Source of the DNA: T3SED10-260 sp035363255
Lineage (GTDB): Bacteria > Caldisericota > Caldisericia > UBA6126
NCBI GenBank assembly: GCA_035363255.1
Contig: DAOSES010000014.1
Span: 1-63,517 of the forward strand
Direction: 5' to 3'
DNA length: 63,517 bases
Every line of letters starts with the position of its first letter. Position 1 is the stretch's first letter. The notes beneath the pieces are model-generated. The model did no database searches, had not been told where the DNA came from, and was given only the letters and a program-made list of their open reading frames with translations. A program made the position numbers and the translations under genes. Of this stretch, positions 16,301 through 23,952 are shown in pieces.

Positions 16301-19300
16301 CTCCTGATAAGCAATAAATTCAAATTTTTGGATACCTTGGTGAAGCGGTAAAGGCAAAACAAAGCTACCATCAACATTGATTGCAACTGAATGATTGTTT
16401 ACTTTAAGCTTGGCTCCTGGGGTCACTTTTCCTTTAACAGTTTCGGTGTTGTTTAAGGTTTGACGATTTAATGGTCCTTCCAAGCTTAACTCAGGAGCTT
16501 GCTTTGGTTCGCCATTCGATGAAACAAAATAACGTAAGTTTGCGAAATTATTTTTTAAATGGTGGTCTTTAAGATCATGGGGAAGAATGATCTCAAGATC
16601 GAAATCCTGATAACCTTCTTTATTGCTGGGTACTTGAACAGAAAACGAACTGTATTCTCCTGCCTGAATAGCAGGTAGAGGATACGAATCCTTTTGGTTT
16701 ACTTTTAAGATTAGCCCATCCAAAGGTACATTACCCTGATTTTTGTACTCAAGCATCAAGCTGACTGCTTCATTTTTGCTTGCAGTAAGTTGGTTAAAAT
16801 GTACTGAACGAATACCAACATCGATTCTTTCTTTAAGAGGGATAGAGAGCATTTCCATAAAAAATAGCAAAGCATCGCTACCTTGTTCAAAGTCTTTTTC
16901 AGACAAAAAACCGGTATATAAGTAGCGTGAATTCGATTGGACCATTGCAATCTTCTTGTCTTCTGATAGAGCAATTAGATTGGTATCTTCCATGATGATA
17001 TCATCCCAATTTTTTTCGGAACTAAGCATGAAGCGAGAAGGCATAGCATACTCATCCTTGGAAAATATCTTCTGCTCATCATTTTCGATTTTGAGTTTCA
17101 TTTTGTAATCATTAGTATTTTTCATGGTAAATTTTACTTCAGGATGGAAACCAAAAAACTCTTGAACATCATTCAATGGTAAGCCAAAGTGATTTTGCCC
17201 AAGATTTAGTATTCCAAGAGTTATACCACCTTTGTTTTCAAAATCTTCCAAATAGCTTAATGCTTCTTGGATCGGATAATCATAAAAATAGGGAGTGTAG
17301 AGCACCAACATATCCATGTTGAGTCGGTCCATGGTAGTTCTGTATCCCTTGTCCTGCGCAAAAGGCACTACTGCCAATTCCACGTTAAGATTTTGATCCC
17401 GATAAAACTGATTGAGCTTTTTAAGCATAAAGCGTTGCTCATAATAGGCTGGAGAATTTATCGATGATTCCTGAAGTATGCCAACACGTGCAATGGTGCC
17501 ATCAACCACCTTGATGTTATATGAAAGCGTGTTGTCGTTTGTGATGGTTTCTTTATCTAGTTTTGGAGCTGAGACCTGGAGCATTTGCTCTCCAGCATCT
17601 TGAGCAAAAAATGAAAAAGTCATCCTGCGAGAAGACATCACCGGTAAATGATCAATGAGATAATCCTTAATAATACCTGAAGGGGAATCAACTCTTACGG
17701 GAATTTGTGAGAGATCAAAGATTCCTTCGTTAACGAGGCTAAAAGCATAGTCTTTCCGTTCATTTTTTCTTAGTAAGCTAAGATCGTAGGGAGAATACAT
17801 CACCAAATCGTAATTATAGCGACTATAAAATACAATTCTTTTTTCTTTAAAATCTTCTGTTTGAACACGTATAGTCATGAGACTTTTTTTATCTGGTTTA
17901 AAAAAATGCAAGAATTCTTTCAAACTTTTTGGGGCAAGAGCTCCCTGGAATCTTAAAGGAGTTTCATGATCCAAATAATCTGCAACGATATAGTTGAGTT
18001 TCTTTGAGTCGCTTTCAGCAGTAATATTGATCCCATCATCGATAGAAAAGAAAGGAATGCGATTGGAAACCAAAGGCATGGATTCCATATAGTCGATCTC
18101 TGGAACAGAATATGTGGGGCTGGGAATATCTGACACTTTAGGTAATTTGATAGTGGGATCTCCCTGAAGGGTAAATCCAAAGAAAGTTTTTATTTGAGCG
18201 GGATTAATCCAATACCAATGTTCCTGGATGTATTCGGCCATGGTACGTCTAACCACTTCACCCAAAGATCCACCCTCAGAAGAGTATTGCTTGAAAAAGT
18301 ACTCCATCATTGCGTCCATATAGTAAACTTCAATCAAATCTGGAACACCTTTTTCGTACTTCATGTTCCATCCTGCGTAGTTGATTCTTGCTCCACCAAC
18401 ATAGGCGATGCCAGCTCCCTCAGAAAGCACTACAGCTTCAGCAAATGAGGTAGGATACTTATGTTGAGAGTTTGTGCCAAAATCAGCTTTGGCAAGTCTT
18501 GAATCCCAAGCTCCATTGCCACATGCTTCACTAAGAACTATGGGCAACTTGTCTGCTGGTGGGAGATCCATTAGATGTTTTGAATGCAGAAAGCCTGGTT
18601 CAAGTGCAAGACCGTCCCCAGAGCCATGTCCAAAAGCCCATAAAAAACCTTTGTTGTTTTCACGAAAACCTTGAAGAACTGGTTCATTGGTGAATAAGCC
18701 TTCAGTTTTAAAATATTTCTTTATTTTCATGCCCTTGAGGTAATCTTTGTTAATAGCTCGAGAGATAGATAACTCAGCAAAGTAATCTCCGTTAAAAGTA
18801 TCTCCCCCCATTACTGCAGCATTTTGAAACCAAGAGGGATCAAGCGTTTTACGATATCTTCTGATTTTTTGGATGAGCTTTTTTGCTTCATCAGCATCTC
18901 TTACGGGAAGACGACCAACATTGATTTGGAAGGTATATGTGCCACGAGAAGCATCAGGTGCCATGTAAAAATAGTCAGTAGGAACCCATTGATCATAATC
19001 GCCCATGCCATCTCCAGAAAAAACATAGTAAGAAGGAGGGATATAGCTAGCATCACCTAATAGGGTGAGATGAGATATTGCTTTGCTTTCAAGCTGTTTT
19101 AAAAGAAATGATCGGATTCTAAGCGCCAAATCCATATCATAATCCATAAAACGTTTTTTTTGTTCAGCTTCGAAATCATTGAAACCCTGCACTTGCTCCA
19201 TGGAAGGTATTTTCGCAGGATCAAATGCTTTAATTTCTGACATTTTGACAACTTTCACTTCGTAGGCATCAGCCTCTTGCATGCTTTTTAATTCGTTTGC

Positions 19301-19993
19301 ATAAGATACCAATTCGTCAGGACACAGAATGAAAGCTTTGTTGTTGGTCAACTCAGAAGCTTGGAGCTTGCTAGAATAATCAGCCTCCCTTGATATTCCA
19401 ATCTCAATTGATATCTGGCTGGCGATATGCCACTGTTTATTGCTGACATAAACGGGATATACAAATAGAGTTAGTTCTTTTTTACTCATCACATTGGTTT
19501 GCACGATAGTGAAATTAGTATCTGGAAAAACCTGGCTTGAGAGCTTGGAACTAAGGGGGGGGTTAACGGTTGTAACTTTTTGATCAGCAATAGTCTGTGG
19601 TTCGGGGGCAAGTTGGAAAGGCAAACGTAAAAGAGGAAAACTTTGTGCTTGTAGAACTTTTGTTTTGACATAGCTTACGGTATCAGAAGCATTTAAGGTG
19701 TATTTGAAGGTTTTAAAAGGTAAAATTGGTTTTCCAGGGATATTTAACAAAGAATGCTTGTCAATTTGGGGAAAAATACCCATATCTTGAACTATCCAGT
19801 CGATTTGAGATGCTTTCCATCCAAATTTCAACTGTTTGCTGAAATTGCTGGGTTTGGTGCTTAAGACCTCAACTGTCATGGGAAGAAGAGAATTTTGAAC
19901 TCCCTGGGCTTCCTGGGTCCATGGGCTGGGTGACAAGAAAAAAGAAAAAACAAAAATAAGACTAAGGATTGCTCCAAAAAGTCTTTTTTTCAT
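13385..19993 (-). CDS. Giant secreted gingipain-like cysteine peptidase (C25) with stalk domain
   Basis: At 2202 residues this is the largest gene in the window. It has a signal peptide (residues 1-31) and a propeptide-like N-terminal region to about 230. The C25 caspase-like catalytic domain follows with His456 in F-G-H-G-S-G and Cys491 in S-E-A-C-G-N-G. Next come Ig-like domains, including one near 1170-1250. A tandem copper-amine-oxidase-N (stalk) domain at about 1255-1370 carries V-P-V-R-F-I-A-E twice. A beta-propeller-like region runs to about 1950, and a last region resembles half a stalk domain. The protein is probably exported and surface-held. Known C25 enzymes are gingipains and the type IX sortase PorU; no type IX secretion genes or C-terminal sorting domain are seen. 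GGGAGG precedes the ATG. The overlapping lipoprotein gene follows. Confidence 0.88.
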   Translation of the reverse strand: MKKRLFGAILSLIFVFSFFLSPSPWTQEAQGVQNSLLPMTVEVLSTKPSNFSKQLKFGWKASQIDWIVQDMGIFPQIDKHSLLNIPGKPILPFKTFKYTLNASDTVSYVKTKVLQAQSFPLLRLPFQLAPEPQTIADQKVTTVNPPLSSKLSSQVFPDTNFTIVQTNVMSKKELTLFVYPVYVSNKQWHIASQISIEIGISREADYSSKLQASELTNNKAFILCPDELVSYANELKSMQEADAYEVKVVKMSEIKAFDPAKIPSMEQVQGFNDFEAEQKKRFMDYDMDLALRIRSFLLKQLESKAISHLTLLGDASYIPPSYYVFSGDGMGDYDQWVPTDYFYMAPDASRGTYTFQINVGRLPVRDADEAKKLIQKIRRYRKTLDPSWFQNAAVMGGDTFNGDYFAELSISRAINKDYLKGMKIKKYFKTEGLFTNEPVLQGFRENNKGFLWAFGHGSGDGLALEPGFLHSKHLMDLPPADKLPIVLSEACGNGAWDSRLAKADFGTNSQHKYPTSFAEAVVLSEGAGIAYVGGARINYAGWNMKYEKGVPDLIEVYYMDAMMEYFFKQYSSEGGSLGEVVRRTMAEYIQEHWYWINPAQIKTFFGFTLQGDPTIKLPKVSDIPSPTYSVPEIDYMESMPLVSNRIPFFSIDDGINITAESDSKKLNYIVADYLDHETPLRFQGALAPKSLKEFLHFFKPDKKSLMTIRVQTEDFKEKRIVFYSRYNYDLVMYSPYDLSLLRKNERKDYAFSLVNEGIFDLSQIPVRVDSPSGIIKDYLIDHLPVMSSRRMTFSFFAQDAGEQMLQVSAPKLDKETITNDNTLSYNIKVVDGTIARVGILQESSINSPAYYEQRFMLKKLNQFYRDQNLNVELAVVPFAQDKGYRTTMDRLNMDMLVLYTPYFYDYPIQEALSYLEDFENKGGITLGILNLGQNHFGLPLNDVQEFFGFHPEVKFTMKNTNDYKMKLKIENDEQKIFSKDEYAMPSRFMLSSEKNWDDIIMEDTNLIALSEDKKIAMVQSNSRYLYTGFLSEKDFEQGSDALLFFMEMLSIPLKERIDVGIRSVHFNQLTASKNEAVSLMLEYKNQGNVPLDGLILKVNQKDSYPLPAIQAGEYSSFSVQVPSNKEGYQDFDLEIILPHDLKDHHLKNNFANLRYFVSSNGEPKQAPELSLEGPLNRQTLNNTETVKGKVTPGAKLKVNNHSVAINVDGSFVLPLPLHQGIQKFEFIAYQEQIESESKIVEINRQKETLIHLVIDDPVSYINIEPQTPLEFPPIIQNSLTYVPVRFIAEAFGASVEYLTETRTVRIKYQDMTIEMKYLEMFATVTGQEGSKKIPLQGPFLIVNGRSAVPVRFIAELFGAKVDWNANLQMITITHRASLGKVDALWSDYAQAQTESAVLHTDIVHGNNNGKLINPSCVDTMDDGTLMISAYDGLYHWDLENEPEKIYDLEEWKGHYFDSYYFDLANSSANKTIFRRWKDKLVFTDQYDIYVIDPVSNRLDKMISYVDFGTFLYPHRNYPVFYSMEIADNKLYLLSPYNGINIVDLISGEVISQYTIPNYPFDFTIKNNEIMAFCLFGDLAQLNLNTGSLNVYEAPEMMIAGAISENKQQYYLQTLTPPAIHEVKLDRDHYILEKSYELSSNPNVFTEQIFFLQNTMIALIYDLSNGESGIAQLNPDFYIENDPLLEAKKWKKEHPKFNLYANRAWLLEDNSVLLSQRSPADTSTLKLYTPEGEFVKDISVRIDGYSASLMDIQYTGNSTISALIYNRGFEVQQISFDNLKKIRYSTTKLIPKTKDFEPYYWAVDSMHACIWDSISGKNVIFDLSSGEETLRYDTSAPEAIKVYLSSNRMMRLYEDSLYILDLEKQILRVFDPEGNFDRQIDISCISMGLPLNISDFKVLGSNSFAFLDHHRSHVVFFKDHSVISVWGSKGVLDDISQGDHTFLAPLSMDFRNDVLLINDAGHFRVSKIDLGMDRNLKPSLEVSPKEFITTIDYPLVWNATMHIQRFDDDSSLQIEHPPQLTYNKIVDGTNSIMLEWQLNADYAKLTEKVDGTIAIKTDKSTLSLPVKIDRKPLEVKVYSCLVKRGKVAYHPIIPIKIESKLIFMDELSIKELFNFDFKEFNGDLIITMPKDLVIMKKGDSKARLFDASGSREIDLGAKVELVKGHYMIPIQELLKHLDIPFVIKPQSYSAFSAIITLAQDYEI

Positions 19994-20081
19994 GAAAGGC
20001 CTCCCCTTAAGATGCTGATTCGAGTCATGTAAGATGGATTGTCGACAAAAGTTTCATATTGGTTAACATCATATTGTTCAC

Positions 20082-20090
20082 ATTATATCA
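20082..20090 (-). promoter_or_regulatory. Putative extended -10 promoter of the C25 peptidase
   Basis: On the minus strand TG-A-TATAAT forms an extended -10 element about 90 bases before the peptidase ATG. No -35 box is convincing. The 249-bp divergent region 19994-20242 contains this, the rpmH promoter and nothing else I recognise. Confidence 0.45.
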
Positions 20091-20183
20091 AATTGCAGAG
20101 TTTTTTCATTGAAGTCATGTTCAACAAAACTTAAATTACGATTTTTTGCATTTATATGTATAATAATTCAGTTGTAGCTGAAA

Positions 20184-20211
20184 TTGACACTCAAGTGGCA
20201 CTCAGTATAAT
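20184..20211 (+). promoter_or_regulatory. Consensus promoter of the rpmH operon
   Basis: Perfect TTGACA (20184-20189) and perfect TATAAT (20206-20211) are separated by 16 bases, 31 bp upstream of the rpmH ATG. It is the strongest promoter-like sequence in the window and suits a ribosomal protein gene. The spacer holds a second copy of CACTCA. Confidence 0.88.
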
Positions 20212-20242
20212 AGCCACTGCAGTATATAGGAGGTAGAACGTT

Positions 20243-20380
20243 ATGATTACTACTTATAGGCCGCATAAAAGAAGGAGATTTCGCGTGCATGGCTTTCTCA
20301 AACGCATGCGAACTCATGGCGGACAAGTACTGATTCGTCGCCGAAGAGCAAAAGGCCGTAAAAGAATTAGCGTTGGATGA
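20243..20380 (+). CDS. rpmH: Large ribosomal subunit protein bL34
   Basis: A 45-residue, strongly basic protein that starts M-I-T-T-Y-R-P-H-K-R-R-R and contains G-F-L-K-R-M-R-T-H-G-G and R-R-R-A-K-G-R-K-R, the classic bL34 pattern (the usual T-x-Q-P-K/N start is T-Y-R-P-H-K here). It is part of the 50S subunit. AGGAGG precedes the ATG at ideal distance. The stop overlaps the rnpA start by four bases (ATGA), as in many bacteria. dnaA, the common upstream neighbour, is missing and replaced by the divergent C25 peptidase gene. Confidence 0.97.
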   Translation: MITTYRPHKRRRFRVHGFLKRMRTHGGQVLIRRRRAKGRKRISVG

Positions 20381-20739
20381 TAAAACTTTGGAGGAGACTG
20401 TCTTCAAAAGAGTTTCAACAACTTTTTCATGAAGGCAGTTTTCTTTCAGGAAAGTTGCTTTGCATTAACGTAAAAAAACATGACGGTCCTGCCGTTGGTT
20501 TTACTCTCAAAAAGAAAAAAAGAGATGCAGTTCTTAGAAATTTGATGCGTCGCCGACTTCGTGAAGCATTTATAAAAGTTCAAGAATTCATACCTACCCA
20601 ATGGCAAATAGTACTTATAGGTCTTGATGATGTAAAAACTGTCCCTATCGATGAACTCAGTTCCGAGTTATACCGTCTTGTGCAATTAGGTATTAAAAAA
20701 TGGAAGCAAGAATATGAAAATCCTACTTCTCCTCATTAA
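20377..20739 (+). CDS. rnpA: Ribonuclease P protein component
   Basis: Protein subunit of RNase P, which helps the catalytic RNA remove 5' leaders from pre-tRNAs. At 120 residues it has the usual length. The conserved central region V-G-F-T-L-K-K-K-K followed by A-V-L-R-N-L-M-R-R-R-L-R-E (the RNR motif, with R-N kept) and the F-x-x-x-F near the N-terminus (F-Q-Q-L-F) support the call. It starts inside the rpmH stop and ends 26 bp inside yidD, so the genes are translationally coupled. Confidence 0.95.
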   Translation: MIKLWRRLSSKEFQQLFHEGSFLSGKLLCINVKKHDGPAVGFTLKKKKRDAVLRNLMRRRLREAFIKVQEFIPTQWQIVLIGLDDVKTVPIDELSSELYRLVQLGIKKWKQEYENPTSPH

Positions 20740-20923
20740 ACTTTATCAAGCCTTTTTATCCCCACTCAAGGGTTTTTCATCCTGCCGTTTTTATCCAACC
20801 TGCTCTCAATATAGTTATCAGGCTATCACCAAGTATGGAGCTTTTAAGGGTAGCTACTTATCCATCAAACGCATTATTCGTTGTCATCCTTTTCAGAAGG
20901 GTGGTTACGATCCAGTGCCATGA
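20714..20923 (+). CDS. yidD: Membrane protein insertion efficiency factor YidD
   Basis: The 69-residue protein has the full YidD pattern: an amphipathic N-terminal helix (L-L-L-L-I-K-L-Y-Q), then S-P-L-K-G, C-R-F-Y-P-T-C-S-Q-Y and a C-terminal R-C-H-P-F-Q-K-G-G-Y-D-P-V-P. It works beside YidC in inserting proteins into the cytoplasmic membrane. It overlaps rnpA by 26 bp and lies 32 bp before yidC. Confidence 0.96.
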   Translation: MKILLLLIKLYQAFLSPLKGFSSCRFYPTCSQYSYQAITKYGAFKGSYLSIKRIIRCHPFQKGGYDPVP

Positions 20924-20955
20924 AACCTCGCCATAATATTCGAAAGGATGCATAT

Positions 20956-22065
20956 ATGAAAAAAAATCGCTTACTCATGTCTATCCCAATTGTTTTAACC
21001 TGCTTAATCTTATTAAGCAGCATAGGAAAAGCAGAAGAAAAAAAAGAACTTCCCAAAAATATAGAAGTAACTTTTGCAGACAAAGATAAAACCCCTCGGG
21101 TTCGTAGAACTGAGATATCAACTCTCACTCCCAAAATTCTAAACAAAAATGGCTATACCATCAAAGATGTTACTGTTGAAATTGTGGGTATAGATAGCAA
21201 CGATATTTCTCCTTTTATCCGCATGGAAAATTTTCCCCAACGTCTTACTGTTGCTGAAAACATTCCTGACAAGAAAAATAAAGTCGTGAATTATGCGATC
21301 GAAGTTCCCGAGGATCTCGAGCTTAAAACCTACGAATTGCGTTGGATAGTGACATATAAAGATCTATACGATGAAGAACAAACGCTATCGGAACCCTTTT
21401 ATATCGATGTAGTTTCACCTAACGCTTTTATTGGTTCTTTCCGTGTTGTGCTCGATAAATTGGCTGACTGGCTTGGAAACTATGGATGGGCCGTAATAAT
21501 TCTCGCTATTCTAATCAAACTTCTCCTTTATCCTCTCAATATGTCATCCATGAAGTCCCAGGCTCAAATGCAAAAAATTCAACCCAAAGTCACAGAAATC
21601 AATAAGCTTTACAAAGATAATCCTCAAAAGAAATCAGAAGAAATCATGAAGCTCTACAAGGAAGAAAAAATTAATCCTGCCTCGGGTTGTCTCCCCATAC
21701 TTCCACAATTAGCAGTGCTATGGCTCTTGTATGGAGCTCTTCAAGGTTATACCCCACTCTATCAGAGTAGTTTCTTCTGGCTAAAGAGTTTGGGTAGCCC
21801 TGATCCCTTTTATATCTTCCCGATTCTCGCTGGCGTTTCCACCTTTCTCCAAAGTGCATCCTCGGGTCAAAGCCAAGATCCACAAATGAAAACTATGACC
21901 TATATGATGCCTCTATTCTTCTTTTTTATCATGATGAGATTCCCTGCAGCTCTTTCTCTTTTTTGGACCATATTCGGTATCCTCTCCTGGATACAACAAT
22001 ATTACTTCAACAAGAAACATAAAACTTCCGCAAAAGTCATAACCCCCACCCCTAAAGTACGCTAA
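20956..22065 (+). CDS. yidC: Membrane protein insertase YidC/Oxa1 family
   Basis: Inserts and folds membrane proteins with or without Sec. The 369-residue protein has a signal-like first helix (residues 5-25, ending G-K-A), then an extracytoplasmic beta domain of about 120 residues (to about 155). The conserved insertase core follows: W-A-V-I-I-L-A-I-L-I-K, a cytoplasmic hairpin with Q-P-K-V-T-E-I-N-K-L-Y-K-D-N-P, and N-P-A-S-G-C-L-P-I-L-P-Q. The C-terminus has further helices and a basic tail. The extracytoplasmic domain is larger than in Gram-positive SpoIIIJ yet smaller than in proteobacterial YidC. ATG 20956 follows GAAAGGA; the longer frame to 20881 overlaps yidD and adds no signal features. 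Confidence 0.95.
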   Translation: MKKNRLLMSIPIVLTCLILLSSIGKAEEKKELPKNIEVTFADKDKTPRVRRTEISTLTPKILNKNGYTIKDVTVEIVGIDSNDISPFIRMENFPQRLTVAENIPDKKNKVVNYAIEVPEDLELKTYELRWIVTYKDLYDEEQTLSEPFYIDVVSPNAFIGSFRVVLDKLADWLGNYGWAVIILAILIKLLLYPLNMSSMKSQAQMQKIQPKVTEINKLYKDNPQKKSEEIMKLYKEEKINPASGCLPILPQLAVLWLLYGALQGYTPLYQSSFFWLKSLGSPDPFYIFPILAGVSTFLQSASSGQSQDPQMKTMTYMMPLFFFFIMMRFPAALSLFWTIFGILSWIQQYYFNKKHKTSAKVITPTPKVR

Positions 22066-22091
22066 TTAAGTTTCAAGAGGAGTGTGTTCTT

Positions 22092-22571
22092 TTGGAAAAA
22101 AATATACATGTGAGTCAAAAAATTAAAGATGAAATAAGCAGTCTATTACTGTTTATGTTCAAGCATCTGGACGAAAATCCTGAAATTAGTTTTTTTAATG
22201 AACCTGCTGGGCTGTTGGTTGAAATAAATCTAGACGATCCTGCACCCTATATAGGCAAGCAAGGAGAAGGATTGGCTGCCATTCAACACCTTGTAAAGGC
22301 AATATTGAGTAAAAAAATTCATCCTTTGCCCCAATTTATGATTGATATCGGTGACTACAAACGAAAACAAATCAGCATATTAAAAAATATCGCTATCAGC
22401 AATGCTCTCAAGGTACGCAGAACTGGAAAAACAGTAGAACTCTCTCCCATGAGCCCCTTTGCTCGACGCATCATACACCTGACCCTCAAAGAACAACCAC
22501 AAGTGACTACTTATTCCATTGGTGAAGGTCCTCAACGTAGAATTGTAATCGATATTGATCCCAAAAAGTAA
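22092..22571 (+). CDS. jag: KH/R3H RNA-binding protein Jag (KhpB-like), short form
   Basis: An RNA-binding partner typically encoded after yidC. The 159 residues hold a KH domain with the G-K-Q-G-E-G-L-A-A-I-Q loop (canonical G-x-x-G) and an R3H domain with L-S-P-M-S-P-F-A-R-R-I-I-H, followed by a G-x-G-x-x-R-R-I-V strand. The N-terminal Jag_N domain found in longer homologues is absent. TTG at 22092 is used as start because AGAGGAG lies nine bases upstream and no ATG occurs in frame before the KH fold. It probably affects cell envelope synthesis through RNA binding, as shown for homologues. Confidence 0.9.
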   Translation: MEKNIHVSQKIKDEISSLLLFMFKHLDENPEISFFNEPAGLLVEINLDDPAPYIGKQGEGLAAIQHLVKAILSKKIHPLPQFMIDIGDYKRKQISILKNIAISNALKVRRTGKTVELSPMSPFARRIIHLTLKEQPQVTTYSIGEGPQRRIVIDIDPKK

Positions 22572-22582
22572 GGTATTCATCC

Positions 22583-23944
22583 ATGAGCGATGATACCATT
22601 GCAGCAATAGCTACTGCAAAAGGTTCTTCAGCTATTGCAATTGTTAGAATTTCTGGAAGTGAAGTATTATCCATTGGACGCAAGGTGTTGAGTTGGCATA
22701 CTCCTGATCTCAAACCTTGGAAGATGATGCACTCTTCATTTATTGATCCAGATACCCAGGAAACGATAGATGATGTGCTTTTTTGTTATATGAAAGCACC
22801 CTCCAGTTACACTGGAGAAGATATGCTTGAAATCTTTTGCCATGGAGGCAATCTACCTCCACAAAGTATCCTTGAGGTCATAATAAAAAACGGAGCACGT
22901 CAAGCAAAGGCAGGTGAGTTTACTCGTCGCGCTCTTGAGCATGGTAAAATGGATTTAATTCAAGCTGAATTTATTCAACAAATAGCAAAAGCTCAATCAA
23001 GAAAAGAACTACAATTAAGCTTAAAAAACATCAAAGGACATCTGAGTGACTTTGTTCATCAGTTGATAAGTGGCATACAAGAATATCTTGTCTGGGCAGA
23101 GGCTGTTATTTCTTTCCCAGACCATATCGAATTTGATGTACCCATACAACCGCTTCTCCAAACTTGGCAGTCAACAATACGCTATCTATGTGATCAATAT
23201 GAAAGATCACAATTTCTTATGAGTGGATTTCATATAGCTATTGTCGGCAAAACGAATGTGGGCAAATCCACTCTATTTAATAGTCTTTCTGAAAAAAACC
23301 GATCTTTGGTTTCTCCCTATGCTTCTACAACTCATGATTACATTGAAGAAATGATACTGTGGTCGGGCAATCCCATTCATCTTTATGATACTGCAGGTTG
23401 GGTGGATGAGCCGAATCCTATCGATATGCTTTGTCAGGATCAAACTCATGATATTATAAAAAAGAGCTCTCTTATTCTTTTAGTGGTCGACGTATCAGAT
23501 CCAATTAGTTTGGATCCAAAATACGTGCATGATATCCTTGCGCACTATTCTCATAAAACCTGGATTATCGTGAATAAAAATGATTTAACACAAGGCATAC
23601 CCATGAACTGGAGAGAGATTATCCCAGCTTATATCCCAATACATAGCATTTCAGCGAGTACAAAAACTGGCTTAGATCTGCTTAAAAAAGAAATCTTAGA
23701 GTATTTACCCCTGGACAAGATTGCTGATTTGAATTGTCTTGTAAACGAACGTTGGTACCAAGTTTTTGAACAAGCTCGATTAAGTTTTGATCACATTGCT
23801 GAAATGCCCGATCCAAATGCTTATCTTGATATGGTAGTAGCAGAATTAAAACAGATTCAATTGTTACTAACTGAGCAATTGGGCTATAATCTTAACGAAG
23901 GCTTGTATCAGCAAATTTTTGACAGGTTCTGCATAGGAAAATAG
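22583..23944 (+). CDS. mnmE: tRNA modification GTPase MnmE
   Basis: With MnmG it installs the aminomethyl or carboxymethylaminomethyl group at U34 of certain tRNAs. The 453-residue protein has the N-terminal folate-binding domain (I-A-I-V-R-I-S-G, then S-Y-T-G-E-D and H-G-G), a helical domain and an inserted G domain. G-domain motifs are G-K-T-N-V-G-K-S-T, D-T-A-G-W and N-K-N-D. The conserved C-terminus C-I-G-K is intact, and its cysteine is functionally important in the family. The switch region after D-T-A-G is less conserved than usual. mnmG, the common next gene, is not in the window; a TPR gene follows by eight bases. Confidence 0.95.
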   Translation: MSDDTIAAIATAKGSSAIAIVRISGSEVLSIGRKVLSWHTPDLKPWKMMHSSFIDPDTQETIDDVLFCYMKAPSSYTGEDMLEIFCHGGNLPPQSILEVIIKNGARQAKAGEFTRRALEHGKMDLIQAEFIQQIAKAQSRKELQLSLKNIKGHLSDFVHQLISGIQEYLVWAEAVISFPDHIEFDVPIQPLLQTWQSTIRYLCDQYERSQFLMSGFHIAIVGKTNVGKSTLFNSLSEKNRSLVSPYASTTHDYIEEMILWSGNPIHLYDTAGWVDEPNPIDMLCQDQTHDIIKKSSLILLVVDVSDPISLDPKYVHDILAHYSHKTWIIVNKNDLTQGIPMNWREIIPAYIPIHSISASTKTGLDLLKKEILEYLPLDKIADLNCLVNERWYQVFEQARLSFDHIAEMPDPNAYLDMVVAELKQIQLLLTEQLGYNLNEGLYQQIFDRFCIGK

Positions 23945-23952
23945 AGGAGAGT

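Noticed and set aside
20040..20110. Possible replication origin upstream of rpmH
   Set aside because: Only one weak DnaA-box-like sequence (TTGTTCACA) is present; no cluster of TTATNCACA boxes and no dnaA gene.
20881..20955. Longer yidC reading frame
   Set aside because: The extension overlaps yidD in another frame and lacks a ribosome site, whereas ATG 20956 has one and begins a signal helix.
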